A stretch of 56,190 bases of DNA from Oscillospiraceae bacterium (GTDB lineage: Bacteria > Bacillota > Clostridia > Oscillospirales > Oscillospiraceae), in assembly GCA_017619715.1 (NCBI GenBank), contig JAFZRS010000027.1, forward strand, positions 1 to 56,190, given 5' to 3'. The notes under the pieces are model-generated. The model had not been told where the DNA came from. It saw nothing but the letters and a program-made list of their open reading frames with translations, and searched no databases. The position numbers and the translations under genes are program-made. Of this stretch, positions 24,082 to 32,304 are shown in pieces (position 1 is the first letter of the stretch; each line of letters begins with the position of its first letter).

Positions 24082-25172
24082 GTCACCACCACCTTCACAG
24101 CCGATGCCACGGCAATCAGTAACAATAGTGCACAGGCGCCGGTCATGCCCAAGACCAGTCCGAACGCCGAACCCAGTGCGTCGATCAGCTCCACCAGAGA
24201 CTCCGAACCTACCACCGATGCCAAAAACGCGGTGAGCTTGTAGGTGAGATACTGCACCGCTAAATGAACAAACGGCGTCAGGCAGGTCGCCAGCACCCCC
24301 AGCATGCCGAATACGCCGATGGAGGTGCGCAGTACGCCGGCGCTTGCCAATACGCTCTCCGCCGCGTCGGAAATGACGCTCCCCACCACCGGAACGGCGG
24401 TGCTGATGGCGGAGCGGGTCAATCGCAGTGTTACGGAGTCGGCGGACGTACCTGCCGCACCGGAAACGGTCAAATAGGCGGTAAACACCGCCAGCAGTGC
24501 CGTCAGACTCCATGTGATTCCCTTCCCGATCCCACCGCGCAGGCGCTTGAGATCATGTTCGGGCAGCATGGCGTCCGCCGCCGCCACCGCCACATAGACG
24601 TAGACCATCGGGAGCAAGAGCTTGCGGATCAGCGAGAGCAGCAGATTGGTGAACAGTACCGTGGAAACCTGCTGCACTCCGGCTGTAACGTATCCGCCGC
24701 CTGCCGCCACGGCGGCCGACAGCGTAGGCAGCAGGGACTTGGCGAAAATATCCAGCTGCTCCATGGTATCCACGCCCAATTCCATGAGAGAACGCACGCG
24801 CCCCACCGCAATGGTAGCAATGACCAGCGCGCCTGCCATGGGAATAAAGCGCGGCGATCCGTCCGGTGCGCCGGCAGTATGGAGATCACCGGTCACGCCG
24901 CACAGTATCACTACGATCAGCAGCAGTACTGCACCGCCGAGCTGATCCCGAAAGAGCGAGAGGAACAGTTCACCTACCCGTCCGGCAAGCTGTTGCAATC
25001 CGTCGGAGAGCGTAAGGGCGTTATAGTCTTCAGCGTGTATTTCGTCCAACAGCTCCTCCGCCGCAGGCGGAAGTGCGTCCGTCAAGCTGTCCGGCAACGG
25101 CTCCGCCGACGTGTGAATCACCAGCAGGCGGATCATAAGCAGCACGATACACAACTTTTCCGGTATTTTCAT
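24078..25172 (-). CDS. spoIIIAE: Stage III sporulation protein AE
   Basis: 364-residue polytopic membrane protein with an N-terminal signal-like helix and about seven or eight further helices. Family segments visible: LGVDTMEQLDIFAKSLLPTL, VGSVISDAAESVLASAGVL and LVELIDALGSAFGLVLGM. It is a core membrane part of the SpoIIIA channel. ATG at 25172 overlaps spoIIIAD by ATGA. Confidence 0.93.
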   Translation of the reverse strand: MKIPEKLCIVLLMIRLLVIHTSAEPLPDSLTDALPPAAEELLDEIHAEDYNALTLSDGLQQLAGRVGELFLSLFRDQLGGAVLLLIVVILCGVTGDLHTAGAPDGSPRFIPMAGALVIATIAVGRVRSLMELGVDTMEQLDIFAKSLLPTLSAAVAAGGGYVTAGVQQVSTVLFTNLLLSLIRKLLLPMVYVYVAVAAADAMLPEHDLKRLRGGIGKGITWSLTALLAVFTAYLTVSGAAGTSADSVTLRLTRSAISTAVPVVGSVISDAAESVLASAGVLRTSIGVFGMLGVLATCLTPFVHLAVQYLTYKLTAFLASVVGSESLVELIDALGSAFGLVLGMTGACALLLLIAVASAVKVVVT

Positions 25173-25555
25173 AGTAAAGACTCCAACAGCTCCCACACCG
25201 CGCGAAAAAGGGGCAGCGCCACCAAAATGGCGCCGAAAGCGCCGCCCGTCTCCACCAACGACGCCATGGCGTTTTGCCCCGCGTCGCGGCACAGCTCCGT
25301 GCTCACACGGCACAGCAGTGCGATCCCGACGGTTTTCAGCAGCGGTTCAAATATCTCACTCTCCACGCCGCTCCACGCCGCCATCTGATGGATAAGGTCC
25401 AATATTTCCCCCACGGGACGGATCAGTGCCAGCATCACAGCTACGCACACCGCCAGTGCCAACAGCACTCCCGCCTCCGGCGCAGTCTTTTTCAAAAAGA
25501 CCGCCATCACGCCGCCGATTACGCATACGGCGCTCACGCGAATAATCTCCTCCAT
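25169..25555 (-). CDS. spoIIIAD: Stage III sporulation protein AD
   Basis: 128-residue membrane protein with three to four helices (residues ~5-20, 28-48, 73-90, 103-123). The pattern AVFLKKTAPEAGVLLALAV and FEPLLKTVGIALLCRVSTELCRDAG, split here into short words, is characteristic of SpoIIIAD. It starts 2 bases after spoIIIAC and is probably coupled to it. Confidence 0.93.
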   Translation of the reverse strand: MEEIIRVSAVCVIGGVMAVFLKKTAPEAGVLLALAVCVAVMLALIRPVGEILDLIHQMAAWSGVESEIFEPLLKTVGIALLCRVSTELCRDAGQNAMASLVETGGAFGAILVALPLFRAVWELLESLL

Positions 25556-25557
25556 GG

Positions 25558-25752
25558 TTACAGGCTGAACAGCGCCTTGACCAGATTGAAAAGATCGCTG
25601 ATCTTTTGCAGCAGGATCATCATGACCACCACCAGTCCGGCCAGTGTGGTCATCATCGCCTGCTCCTCCCGACCGCTGCGCACCAAAAGCTGGTTGAGTA
25701 CCGCCACCAGAATTCCCACGGCGGCAATCTTGAAAATGAGATCAATATCCAT
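25558..25752 (-). CDS. spoIIIAC: Stage III sporulation protein AC
   Basis: 64-residue two-helix membrane protein: LIFKIAAVGILVAVLNQLLV, a short polar loop SGREEQAMM and LAGLVVVMMILLQKISDLF. This matches the SpoIIIAC size and pattern. ATG follows GAGGAGA. Fifth-to-last gene of the operon, between AB and AD as usual. Confidence 0.94.
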   Translation of the reverse strand: MDIDLIFKIAAVGILVAVLNQLLVRSGREEQAMMTTLAGLVVVMMILLQKISDLFNLVKALFSL

Positions 25753-25765
25753 CCCGTTCTTCTCC

Positions 25766-26242
25766 TCAAATCAGTACAATAATCAGCAGTCCCGCTCCCG
25801 ACAGCGCCATCGCCGCATACAGTCGCTCTTTTTGCCGAAGCGCTTGACGCCGTGCTTCAAACAGCCGCGTCAACTCCTGCGCCGTATAGTGCAGTGATCC
25901 CTCGATCCTCTGGAGATCCCCTGACCATTCCATGCGGCACATCACAGCCGACATTTCCCCGTTCAAAAGGGAAAAAGCGTTGATCCAGGCTTGCTGTAAA
26001 GTAAAACCACTTTGCACCATATCCGCTACCGCCGCAAAGTATTTCCCGGAGATTTCCCGTTCCGCCAGCTCACGAAGTCCTGCCGGAACGGGAATGCTTT
26101 TCCAGCGAATGGCACTCTCCAGCGATTCCAAGGCGGAGATCAAGTCCCGCACCAACGCCAATTCACGCCGCTGGACAGACAAGAATTGCAGCCAAAAATA
26201 GAGACCGCCCGACAAAACGGTACAGGCGCCGATTACCTTCAC
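25766..26242 (-). CDS. spoIIIAB: Stage III sporulation protein AB
   Basis: 158-residue protein with membrane helices at both ends (residues 3-20 and 143-158) around a helical cytoplasmic domain containing LISALESLESAIRWKSIP and FSLLNGEMSAV. The family resembles type II secretion GspF-like parts. GTG start overlaps the spoIIIAA stop in GTGA. Confidence 0.92.
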   Translation of the reverse strand: MKVIGACTVLSGGLYFWLQFLSVQRRELALVRDLISALESLESAIRWKSIPVPAGLRELAEREISGKYFAAVADMVQSGFTLQQAWINAFSLLNGEMSAVMCRMEWSGDLQRIEGSLHYTAQELTRLFEARRQALRQKERLYAAMALSGAGLLIIVLI

Positions 26243-27165
26243 AGCTCTTCCACCTCATAGCTGCGCTGTGCGCCGCTGCGCCGGATCGTGACGCAGACTT
26301 GAAAAACGCGCAGGCGCAATAACTGCTGAAAAAGCGGCTTTTGCCGCAGCTCCTCCCTGTCGGCGGCGTGAATGGTCGCCAGCAGATGAACGCCGCAGTT
26401 GGCGGCGGCAGCCATGGCGGTCAGATCCTGCCGGAGCGTAATCTCGTCCACGGCAATGATTTGCGGATTGGCACAGCGCAGCAGTATGGGAATCGCAATC
26501 GCCTTGGGGCAGCCGTCCAACACATCGGTGTGACACCCCACCTCCATACCGGGCACCCCCCGGTGCATGGCGGCGATCTCGCCGCGCTCGTCCACCACTG
26601 CCAGACGGCGTGGCGTCAACGTTTCCGTTCCGTCGGACAGCAGCCGGATCAGATCCCGCAGCAGTGTGGTCTTTCCCAATCCCGGCGGCGAGAGGATCAG
26701 CACGCTGTGCATTTCGCCCCCGGGAAAGAGCTGCGGACAAAGCTCTTCGGCAATTCCCGGCATCTGACGCGCCACGCGGACGGTCAAGGAGGATATGTTT
26801 CGCAGGTTGGCGCACATGCCCTCCCGCATGACCGCCGTGCCGCATATCCCCACGCGGAAGCCGCCTTCCGCCGTCAGATAGCCGCTTCGCAGCGTCTCCG
26901 TGGCGGCGTAGCGGGAGTATCCTGTGATCCGGTCACAGGTCTGTTCCAGCTCCTCCGGCGTTACCGGGGATTGATCCTGCTCCCCCACCGGTATTTCCGC
27001 TTCCTGCAGCAAAACGGTGACCGGTTGTCCGGCGCGCATGCGGATCTCCTCCGCTGTCTCTTTTTGTGTCGGGGACAGCCGCGCCAAATACCGCTGCCAG
27101 CGCAGCGGCAATAACAGAGCTGCCCGGTCAAAGCGCCGGGCATCTTCCTCTCTCGGCAAATCCAT
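26239..27165 (-). CDS. spoIIIAA: Stage III sporulation protein AA (AAA+ ATPase)
   Basis: 308-residue ATPase, related to secretion ATPases, thought to power the SpoIIIA channel. Walker A is [18 protein letters not shown] near residue 155; Walker B is QIIAVDEI near 235; the sensor HLLATIHAADREEL follows. The ATG at 27165 follows GAGGG; an ATG four codons upstream lacks a site. The frame extends much further upstream over the promoter and terminator. First gene of spoIIIA, all eight genes intact in order. Confidence 0.94.
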   Translation of the reverse strand: MDLPREEDARRFDRAALLLPLRWQRYLARLSPTQKETAEEIRMRAGQPVTVLLQEAEIPVGEQDQSPVTPEELEQTCDRITGYSRYAATETLRSGYLTAEGGFRVGICGTAVMREGMCANLRNISSLTVRVARQMPGIAEELCPQLFPGGEMHSVLILSPPGLGKTTLLRDLIRLLSDGTETLTPRRLAVVDERGEIAAMHRGVPGMEVGCHTDVLDGCPKAIAIPILLRCANPQIIAVDEITLRQDLTAMAAAANCGVHLLATIHAADREELRQKPLFQQLLRLRVFQVCVTIRRSGAQRSYEVEEL

Positions 27166-27190
27166 CACTTCCCTCATTTCGTGTTGTATC

Positions 27191-27219
27191 ACTCTATGAG
27201 AGGTTGTCCCCGGATATGC
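27191..27219 (-). promoter_or_regulatory. Candidate sigma-E promoter of the spoIIIA operon
   Basis: GCATATC (27213-27219), 14-base spacer, CATAGAGT (27191-27198) on the minus strand: 6/7 and about 6/8 matches to the sigma-E pattern. It lies 26 bases upstream of spoIIIAA. In B. subtilis spoIIIA is transcribed by sigma-E. Confidence 0.55.
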
Positions 27220-27220
27220 A

Positions 27221-27255
27221 AGGCAAAAGAAAAACCTCCGCACAATGTGCGGAGG
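27221..27255 (-). terminator. Rho-independent terminator after the DUF4364 gene
   Basis: CCTCCGCAC (27235-27243) and GTGCGGAGG (27247-27255) around a 3-base loop, followed on the minus strand by TTTTTCTTTT. It isolates spoIIIA from the upstream gene. Confidence 0.9.
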
Positions 27256-27280
27256 AATTATCAAACGCAGTGATGAGGTA

Positions 27281-27814
27281 TCAATCTTCCCCGTCCTGAT
27301 GGTAGAGGGTCTTGAGAAGCGCCGAATAGATTTCTTCCGGCGTCTTTTCAAAGCGCTCCGCCAGATCCTGCGCCATCTCGCGGGAGGCAACCATTAACTG
27401 TAAGCGCATCACATTGTCCACATCATCACTCAAAGAAAGCTCCACGGTGAACGTCCCGTTTTCCCGGGGATCAACCCGGCTTCGGATCTGTGCGCGCCGC
27501 AGCAGCTCTTTATTGTATGCCGCCACGTTCTTATCTGTGCGCAGGCGCACGGAGTAAGGCAGGCTGGACTGGCAGATCTCGCTGTTTTTCACGCCTTTGG
27601 GCGTGATGCAGTAGGTCTGCTGCTCCGTCAGGCGCAGGTGTCCCGTCTGGACAAGATCATTTAAACAGGCGGAGAAATCGAAATAGTCTATCCCCTCGTC
27701 GCACATGGTCAGCTCCTGCATGGCGGAAAGCGACAGCGGCTCAATCACGCGTGCGGCAATATACAGGATCAGAAATTTGATCTCCAGCTTGTCACGGATA
27801 AATCCAACGCTCAT
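27281..27814 (-). CDS. DUF4364 family protein
   Basis: 177-residue protein of the DUF4364 family, common in Clostridia and resembling a winged-helix regulator: SVGFIRDKLEIKFLILYI, then YFDFSACLNDLVQTGHLRL and YCITPKGVKNSEI in the N-terminal half. Function unknown; DNA binding is an inference from the helical layout. ATG at 27814 follows GGAGG. Own promoter (27836-27864) and own terminator. Confidence 0.82.
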   Translation of the reverse strand: MSVGFIRDKLEIKFLILYIAARVIEPLSLSAMQELTMCDEGIDYFDFSACLNDLVQTGHLRLTEQQTYCITPKGVKNSEICQSSLPYSVRLRTDKNVAAYNKELLRRAQIRSRVDPRENGTFTVELSLSDDVDNVMRLQLMVASREMAQDLAERFEKTPEEIYSALLKTLYHQDGED

Positions 27815-27835
27815 ACGCACCGCCTCCTTGTCTGC

Positions 27836-27864
27836 ATTATACGTTTTTTTTCGCGTTTTGTATA
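27836..27864 (-). promoter_or_regulatory. Promoter of the DUF4364 gene
   Basis: Minus strand TATACA (27859-27864), 17 bases, TATAAT (27836-27841). The -10 is perfect and the -35 is weak. It is divergent from the promoter at 27895-27923. Confidence 0.55.
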
Positions 27865-27894
27865 GGGGTTGCGGCAAATTTTCTCCGGCGGGAA

Positions 27895-27923
27895 TTGCTT
27901 TTGCGCGTTTGGTCTGGTATGAT
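27895..27923 (+). promoter_or_regulatory. Promoter of the DUF3048-aro operon
   Basis: TTGCTT, 17 bases, TATGAT with an extended TG motif just before the -10. It starts transcription about 27 bases before the DUF3048 gene. No T-box leader fits in the remaining space. Confidence 0.5.
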
Positions 27924-27957
27924 ATGCCTATATACATAGAATAAGGGGGATGTCGGT

Positions 27958-29049
27958 ATGCTGAAAAGATACCTTTGCATGATTCTGGCGCTGATGATGG
28001 TGTGGAGCTGTACCGCCTGCGGCGCTCAAACGCAGGACGAGCCGGAAGAAACGCGTGTAGTGGAAGATCCGGTAGAAGGAGAACTGCCGGAGCCGGAGCC
28101 GGAACCCGTTTTGAATCCGCTGACCGGTGAGGCGCTGGAAGATCCCGACGCGGTGGATAACCGTCCGGTGGCGGTTATGCTCAATAATCTCCACTATGCC
28201 ATGCCTCAGCACGGGATCGCCGATGCGGACATGATCTTTGAGTACAACGTCGAAGGCGGCGTGACCCGCATGGTGGGCTTTTTCCAAGACCCCAAACAGG
28301 CGGGAACAATCGGCTCAATCCGCAGCGCCCGCGCCTGCTTCGTGGAGACTGTGCTGGGTATGGACGCGGTGTATTTCCACGCCGGAGGCAGTACCGAGGC
28401 GACGAATATGCTCTGGCAGTTGGGCATGGATCATTATGACGGCGACGCCGGCAAGGTATACTGGCGCGATGCCGAGCGCCGCAAGACCATGGCATACGAA
28501 CACACGCTCATGACCTCCGGCGAAAAGATTGCCGCTTTTCTGCCTGAGTCCGGCTGGCGCCTCAAGCACAACGAAGGCTATCAATACCCCATCACCTATG
28601 TGGAAGACGCGACACCCGCCGGCGGAGCGGATGCCCGGCAGGTGACGGTGCGTTTTTCCGCCTATAAGACGGGACGGTTCGATTATGACGCCGCCACCGG
28701 GACATATAAGATCAGCCAGATCATCAGCATGCTGGGCGCATCGCCCAATCCGTACATTGACGGCAATACCGGCATGCAGGTCAGCGTACCCAACCTGCTG
28801 GTACTGCGCACCACCGTCTACAACAGCGGCGACTCCTCCGGTCATATGGTGATCCAACTGCAAGGCGGCGGTTCGGGCGTCTACTTTTGCGGCGGAAAAG
28901 CCGAGGAGATCACATGGCGCAAGGCGGCCATGCGCGATCCCTTCAGCTTCTATCACGCTGACGGCACGCCGCTTTCTCTGCAGGTTGGTCACACCTACGT
29001 GTGCGTGATTGCCAATGACGCGCCGCTCACTTACGGTGAGGCGCAATAA
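27958..29049 (+). CDS. DUF3048 domain lipoprotein (YerB family)
   Basis: 363-residue exported protein. The signal peptide (LKRYLCMILALMMVWSC) ends in a lipobox-like SCTAC, then a Glu/Pro-rich linker (PEPEPEPVLNPLTG). The DUF3048 region begins at NRPVAVMLNN with EYNVEGGVTRMVGFF and GSIRSARACFVE, typical of YerB-type lipoproteins. Exact function unknown. ATG follows a GGGGG run. It heads the shikimate operon, 26 bases before pheA, an unusual pairing that may be only transcriptional. Confidence 0.85.
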   Translation: MLKRYLCMILALMMVWSCTACGAQTQDEPEETRVVEDPVEGELPEPEPEPVLNPLTGEALEDPDAVDNRPVAVMLNNLHYAMPQHGIADADMIFEYNVEGGVTRMVGFFQDPKQAGTIGSIRSARACFVETVLGMDAVYFHAGGSTEATNMLWQLGMDHYDGDAGKVYWRDAERRKTMAYEHTLMTSGEKIAAFLPESGWRLKHNEGYQYPITYVEDATPAGGADARQVTVRFSAYKTGRFDYDAATGTYKISQIISMLGASPNPYIDGNTGMQVSVPNLLVLRTTVYNSGDSSGHMVIQLQGGGSGVYFCGGKAEEITWRKAAMRDPFSFYHADGTPLSLQVGHTYVCVIANDAPLTYGEAQ

Positions 29050-29075
29050 GATAGCGTAAAAACAAGGAGCATACC

Positions 29076-30185
29076 ATGGATAAACTGGATCAGGCGCGCA
29101 AGATCATTGACCGGGTTGACAGCGAGATGGCAGAACTCTTTTGCCGCCGTATGGAGGCCGCCGGAATGATCGCCGCCTATAAACAAGAGCGCGGCCTTCC
29201 CATTTTCGATGCCGCGCGGGAACGGGCGGTGGTGGAGCGCAATGCCGCCGCTATCACCGACGAGGCGCTTCGCGGCTATTACGTCACGTTTCTCAAAGGC
29301 ATGATGGATCTGTCCAAGCAGTACCAGCACCGTCTGATGGACGGTTTACACGTAGCGTACAGCGGTGTGGAAGGCGCGTTTGCCGACATCGCCGCGCGGC
29401 GTATTTTCCCCGACGGACGCCACACCGGCTTTGAGAGCTTTCAAGCAGCCTACGACGCCGTGGCGGACGGGCGGTGTGACTGCGCCGTTTTGCCGGTGGA
29501 GAACAGCTACGCCGGCGCGGTAGGTCAGGTAATGGATCTGATGTTCGGCGGGGAGCTCTACATCAACGGCGTATACACCCTGCCCATCACCCAGAATCTG
29601 CTGGGCGTGCCGGGCGCGTCGATTTCTTCGGTGAAAACCGTCATCAGCCACCCCCAGGCATTGAGCCAGTGCGCCGGCTATATCCGCGCCCACGGCTACG
29701 AAACAGTTGCCGCCGCCAATACGGCGGTGGCGGCGCGGCAGGTGGCGGACTCTGGCGACGTAGCCGTGGCCGCCATTGCCAGTGCGGAGACGGCGCGGCT
29801 GTACGGCTTGGAGCTTCTGGATCACGATATCAACGAGAGTTTGACCAATACCACCAAATTTGCCGTTTTCTCCCGGGTGGAAAACCGCGTCAAGGACAAG
29901 ACCGATCAAAAGTTTATCCTGCTGTTCACCGTCAACGACGTGGCGGGTGCGCTGGCAAAGGCAATCAGCGTGATCGCCGGACACGGATTCAATATGAAAG
30001 TACTGCGCAGCCGCCCGGTGAAAGACCGCGCATGGCAGTATTACTTCTACGTAGAGGCCGAGGGTGACGACAGCTCCGAGGAGGGACAGCGTATGCTGGA
30101 GGATCTGTCCGCCCAGTGCGAGAAGCTGAAGGTCGCGGGACACTACACCGTGGAAATCAATTTGAAGGACAGTGAGAAGCTATGA
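29076..30185 (+). CDS. pheA: Bifunctional chorismate mutase / prephenate dehydratase (P-protein)
   Basis: 369 residues with three domains. An AroQ-type chorismate mutase occupies ~1-85 (DQARKIIDRVDSEMAELF, YKQERGLPI). Prephenate dehydratase occupies ~90-270, with the catalytic threonine motif TNTTKFAVFSR. An ACT regulatory domain (~278-360) contains NDVAGALAKAISVIAGHGFN, which probably gives phenylalanine feedback control. Output is phenylpyruvate. ATG follows AAGGAG; overlaps aroB by ATGA. Chorismate mutase is used here for both Phe and Tyr branches, since tyrA lacks one. Confidence 0.95.
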   Translation: MDKLDQARKIIDRVDSEMAELFCRRMEAAGMIAAYKQERGLPIFDAARERAVVERNAAAITDEALRGYYVTFLKGMMDLSKQYQHRLMDGLHVAYSGVEGAFADIAARRIFPDGRHTGFESFQAAYDAVADGRCDCAVLPVENSYAGAVGQVMDLMFGGELYINGVYTLPITQNLLGVPGASISSVKTVISHPQALSQCAGYIRAHGYETVAAANTAVAARQVADSGDVAVAAIASAETARLYGLELLDHDINESLTNTTKFAVFSRVENRVKDKTDQKFILLFTVNDVAGALAKAISVIAGHGFNMKVLRSRPVKDRAWQYYFYVEAEGDDSSEEGQRMLEDLSAQCEKLKVAGHYTVEINLKDSEKL

Positions 30186-31210
30186 TTCTCTCCGTGAATC
30201 TCCCCCAAAACGGGTATGACGTGGTGCTCGAGCCCAGTGCGCTTCAGCGTGCGGACACGTATCTGGATCTGCAGCGCCGCGTGCTGATCGTTACCGATGA
30301 CGGCGTGCCGGCCGCCTACGCCGATGCCGTGGCGGAGCGGTGCGCACAGCCGTTGATATGCCGCGTGGCACAAGGAGAGGACAGCAAGAGCTTTTCCGTG
30401 CTGGAGCGGTTGTTGCGGCAAATGCTTGCCGCCGGCTTTACCCGAAAGGATTGCGTGGTGGCGCTTGGCGGCGGCGTAGTGGGCGACCTGGCAGGGTTTG
30501 CCGCCTCCGTCTATATGCGGGGTGTGGATTTTTACAATATCCCCACTACGATGCTCTCCCAGGTGGATTCGTCCGTGGGCGGCAAAACAGCCGTCAATCT
30601 GGACGGGATCAAAAATATTGTCGGCACTTTCTATCAGCCTAAAAAAGTCCTGATTGATCCTGATACGCTGCAAACCCTCTCACCACGACAAATATCGGAG
30701 GGATTGGCGGAGGCGGTAAAAATGTCGCTCACCTCGGACGCGGATCTCTTTACATATTTTGAAACCGCTCCCTCCCCTCTCGACCGGCTTGACTGGATCA
30801 TTGAGCGTTCCGTTCGCATCAAAGCAGACGTGGTTGCCCGGGACGAAAAAGAGCAGGGACTGCGGCGGATCTTGAACTTCGGTCACACCATCGGTCACGG
30901 GATCGAAAGCTTCACCCACCTGCACGGACTCTATCACGGAGAGTGCGTGGCACTGGGCATGATCCCTATGTGCGACCCGATCGTACGGCAGCGCCTGATT
31001 GCGGTACTGAAAAAGCTGGGTCTGCCCACCTCCTGTACGTTGGACGCCGAAGCGGTCTACGCGGCGATGCTTCACGATAAGAAGAGCAACGGCGCATATA
31101 TCAGCGTGACCACAGTGGACAACGTAGGCAGCTATACCATGCGCGAGATGACCCCGGAGGAACTGCTGGAGAAATTGTATCTTATCGCAAAAGGAGGAAC
31201 CGCACGATGA
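30182..31210 (+). CDS. aroB: 3-dehydroquinate synthase
   Basis: 342-residue NAD- and metal-dependent enzyme of shikimate step 2. The NAD loop GGGVVGDLAGFAAS near residue 97, the substrate region VDSSVGGKTAVNL near 130 and KNIVGTFYQP follow the family; metal ligands lie in FGHTIGHGIE and HGE near 235-260. Overlaps its neighbours by 4 bases on both sides, so translation is coupled. Confidence 0.96.
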   Translation: MILSVNLPQNGYDVVLEPSALQRADTYLDLQRRVLIVTDDGVPAAYADAVAERCAQPLICRVAQGEDSKSFSVLERLLRQMLAAGFTRKDCVVALGGGVVGDLAGFAASVYMRGVDFYNIPTTMLSQVDSSVGGKTAVNLDGIKNIVGTFYQPKKVLIDPDTLQTLSPRQISEGLAEAVKMSLTSDADLFTYFETAPSPLDRLDWIIERSVRIKADVVARDEKEQGLRRILNFGHTIGHGIESFTHLHGLYHGECVALGMIPMCDPIVRQRLIAVLKKLGLPTSCTLDAEAVYAAMLHDKKSNGAYISVTTVDNVGSYTMREMTPEELLEKLYLIAKGGTAR

Positions 31211-32304
31211 AAAACAGCTTTGGCACACACGTCACCGTCACACTTTTCGGTGAAAGCCATGGGGATGCCATCGGCGCGGTGGTGGACGGTTTCGCACCGG
31301 GGATTCCCGTGGATACTGACTTTATCGCCTCCCAACTATCCCTGCGCCGGGCTGTGGGAAAAATCGGCACGGCACGCCGGGAAGCGGATCCATTCCAAAT
31401 CATCAGCGGCGTATTTCAGGGCAAAACCACCGGTACGCCTCTGTGCATCATCATTCCCAACGAGGATACCCGCAGCGGCGACTACGACCAACTGCGCCGT
31501 ATCCCCCGCCCCGGTCACGCGGATTACACCGCCTGGTGTAAATACCACGGCTATCAGGATCATCGCGGCGGCGGACATTTCAGCGGACGGCTGACGGCGG
31601 CGCTGGTGGCGGTAGGCGCGGTGGCGATCTCGGCGCTGCGGGAAAAAGGCATCGTGATCGGCACACATATCGCACGCTGCGGCGGCATCTCCGATCGCGC
31701 GTTCGGCGATGATCTCCTTTCCGACCTTACTAGGCTCAATAGCTCCGCCTTTGCCGTGCTGGATAGTGATGTAAAGCGCGCCATGGTGCAGCGCATCGAG
31801 CAGGCGGCGGCGGAGGGCGACAGCGTAGGCGGCGTATTGGAAACGGCGGTAACAGGTCTCCCCGGCGGTGTGGGTGAGCCGTGGTTCGACACGGCGGAAG
31901 GTTTGCTGTCCCACGCACTGTTCAGCATTCCCGCCGTCAAAGGCGTGGAGTTTGGCGACGGCTTCGGTATGGCGGATGGACGCGGCAGTACGTGCAACGA
32001 CGCTTTCTCCGTGGAAAACGGATCGGTGTTCACCCTTACCAATCACAACGGCGGTGTGAACGGCGGCATCAGCAACGGCATGCCGCTGCTGATTCGCTGC
32101 GCCGTGAAGCCCACGCCTTCCATTTTCAAAGAGCAGCAGTCCGTGGATTTGGAACGCATGGAGAACGTATCCTTGCGCCTGCAGGGTCGGCATGACCCCG
32201 CCATCGTCCACCGTGCGCGGGTGGTGGTGGACAGCATGACCGCTCTGACACTGTGCGACCTGTTGGCAGGACGCTTTGGCGCCGATTATCTGGGAGGCAA
32301 ATGA
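31207..32304 (+). CDS. aroC: Chorismate synthase
   Basis: 365-residue FMN-dependent enzyme that makes chorismate from EPSP. The N-terminus GTHVTVTLFGESHGDAIG, the motif RPGHADYTAWCKY near residue 103, and GRLTA near 130 follow the family; HDPAIVHRARVVVDSM is near the end. ATG overlaps aroB by ATGA after AGGAGG. Confidence 0.97.
   Translation: MKNSFGTHVTVTLFGESHGDAIGAVVDGFAPGIPVDTDFIASQLSLRRAVGKIGTARREADPFQIISGVFQGKTTGTPLCIIIPNEDTRSGDYDQLRRIPRPGHADYTAWCKYHGYQDHRGGGHFSGRLTAALVAVGAVAISALREKGIVIGTHIARCGGISDRAFGDDLLSDLTRLNSSAFAVLDSDVKRAMVQRIEQAAAEGDSVGGVLETAVTGLPGGVGEPWFDTAEGLLSHALFSIPAVKGVEFGDGFGMADGRGSTCNDAFSVENGSVFTLTNHNGGVNGGISNGMPLLIRCAVKPTPSIFKEQQSVDLERMENVSLRLQGRHDPAIVHRARVVVDSMTALTLCDLLAGRFGADYLGGK

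Noticed and set aside
23614..24513. 299-residue SpoIIIAF with a long N-terminal extension
   Set aside because: The upstream part is an Arg/Gly-rich shadow of spoIIIAE; the GTG at 24081 is coupled to the spoIIIAE stop.
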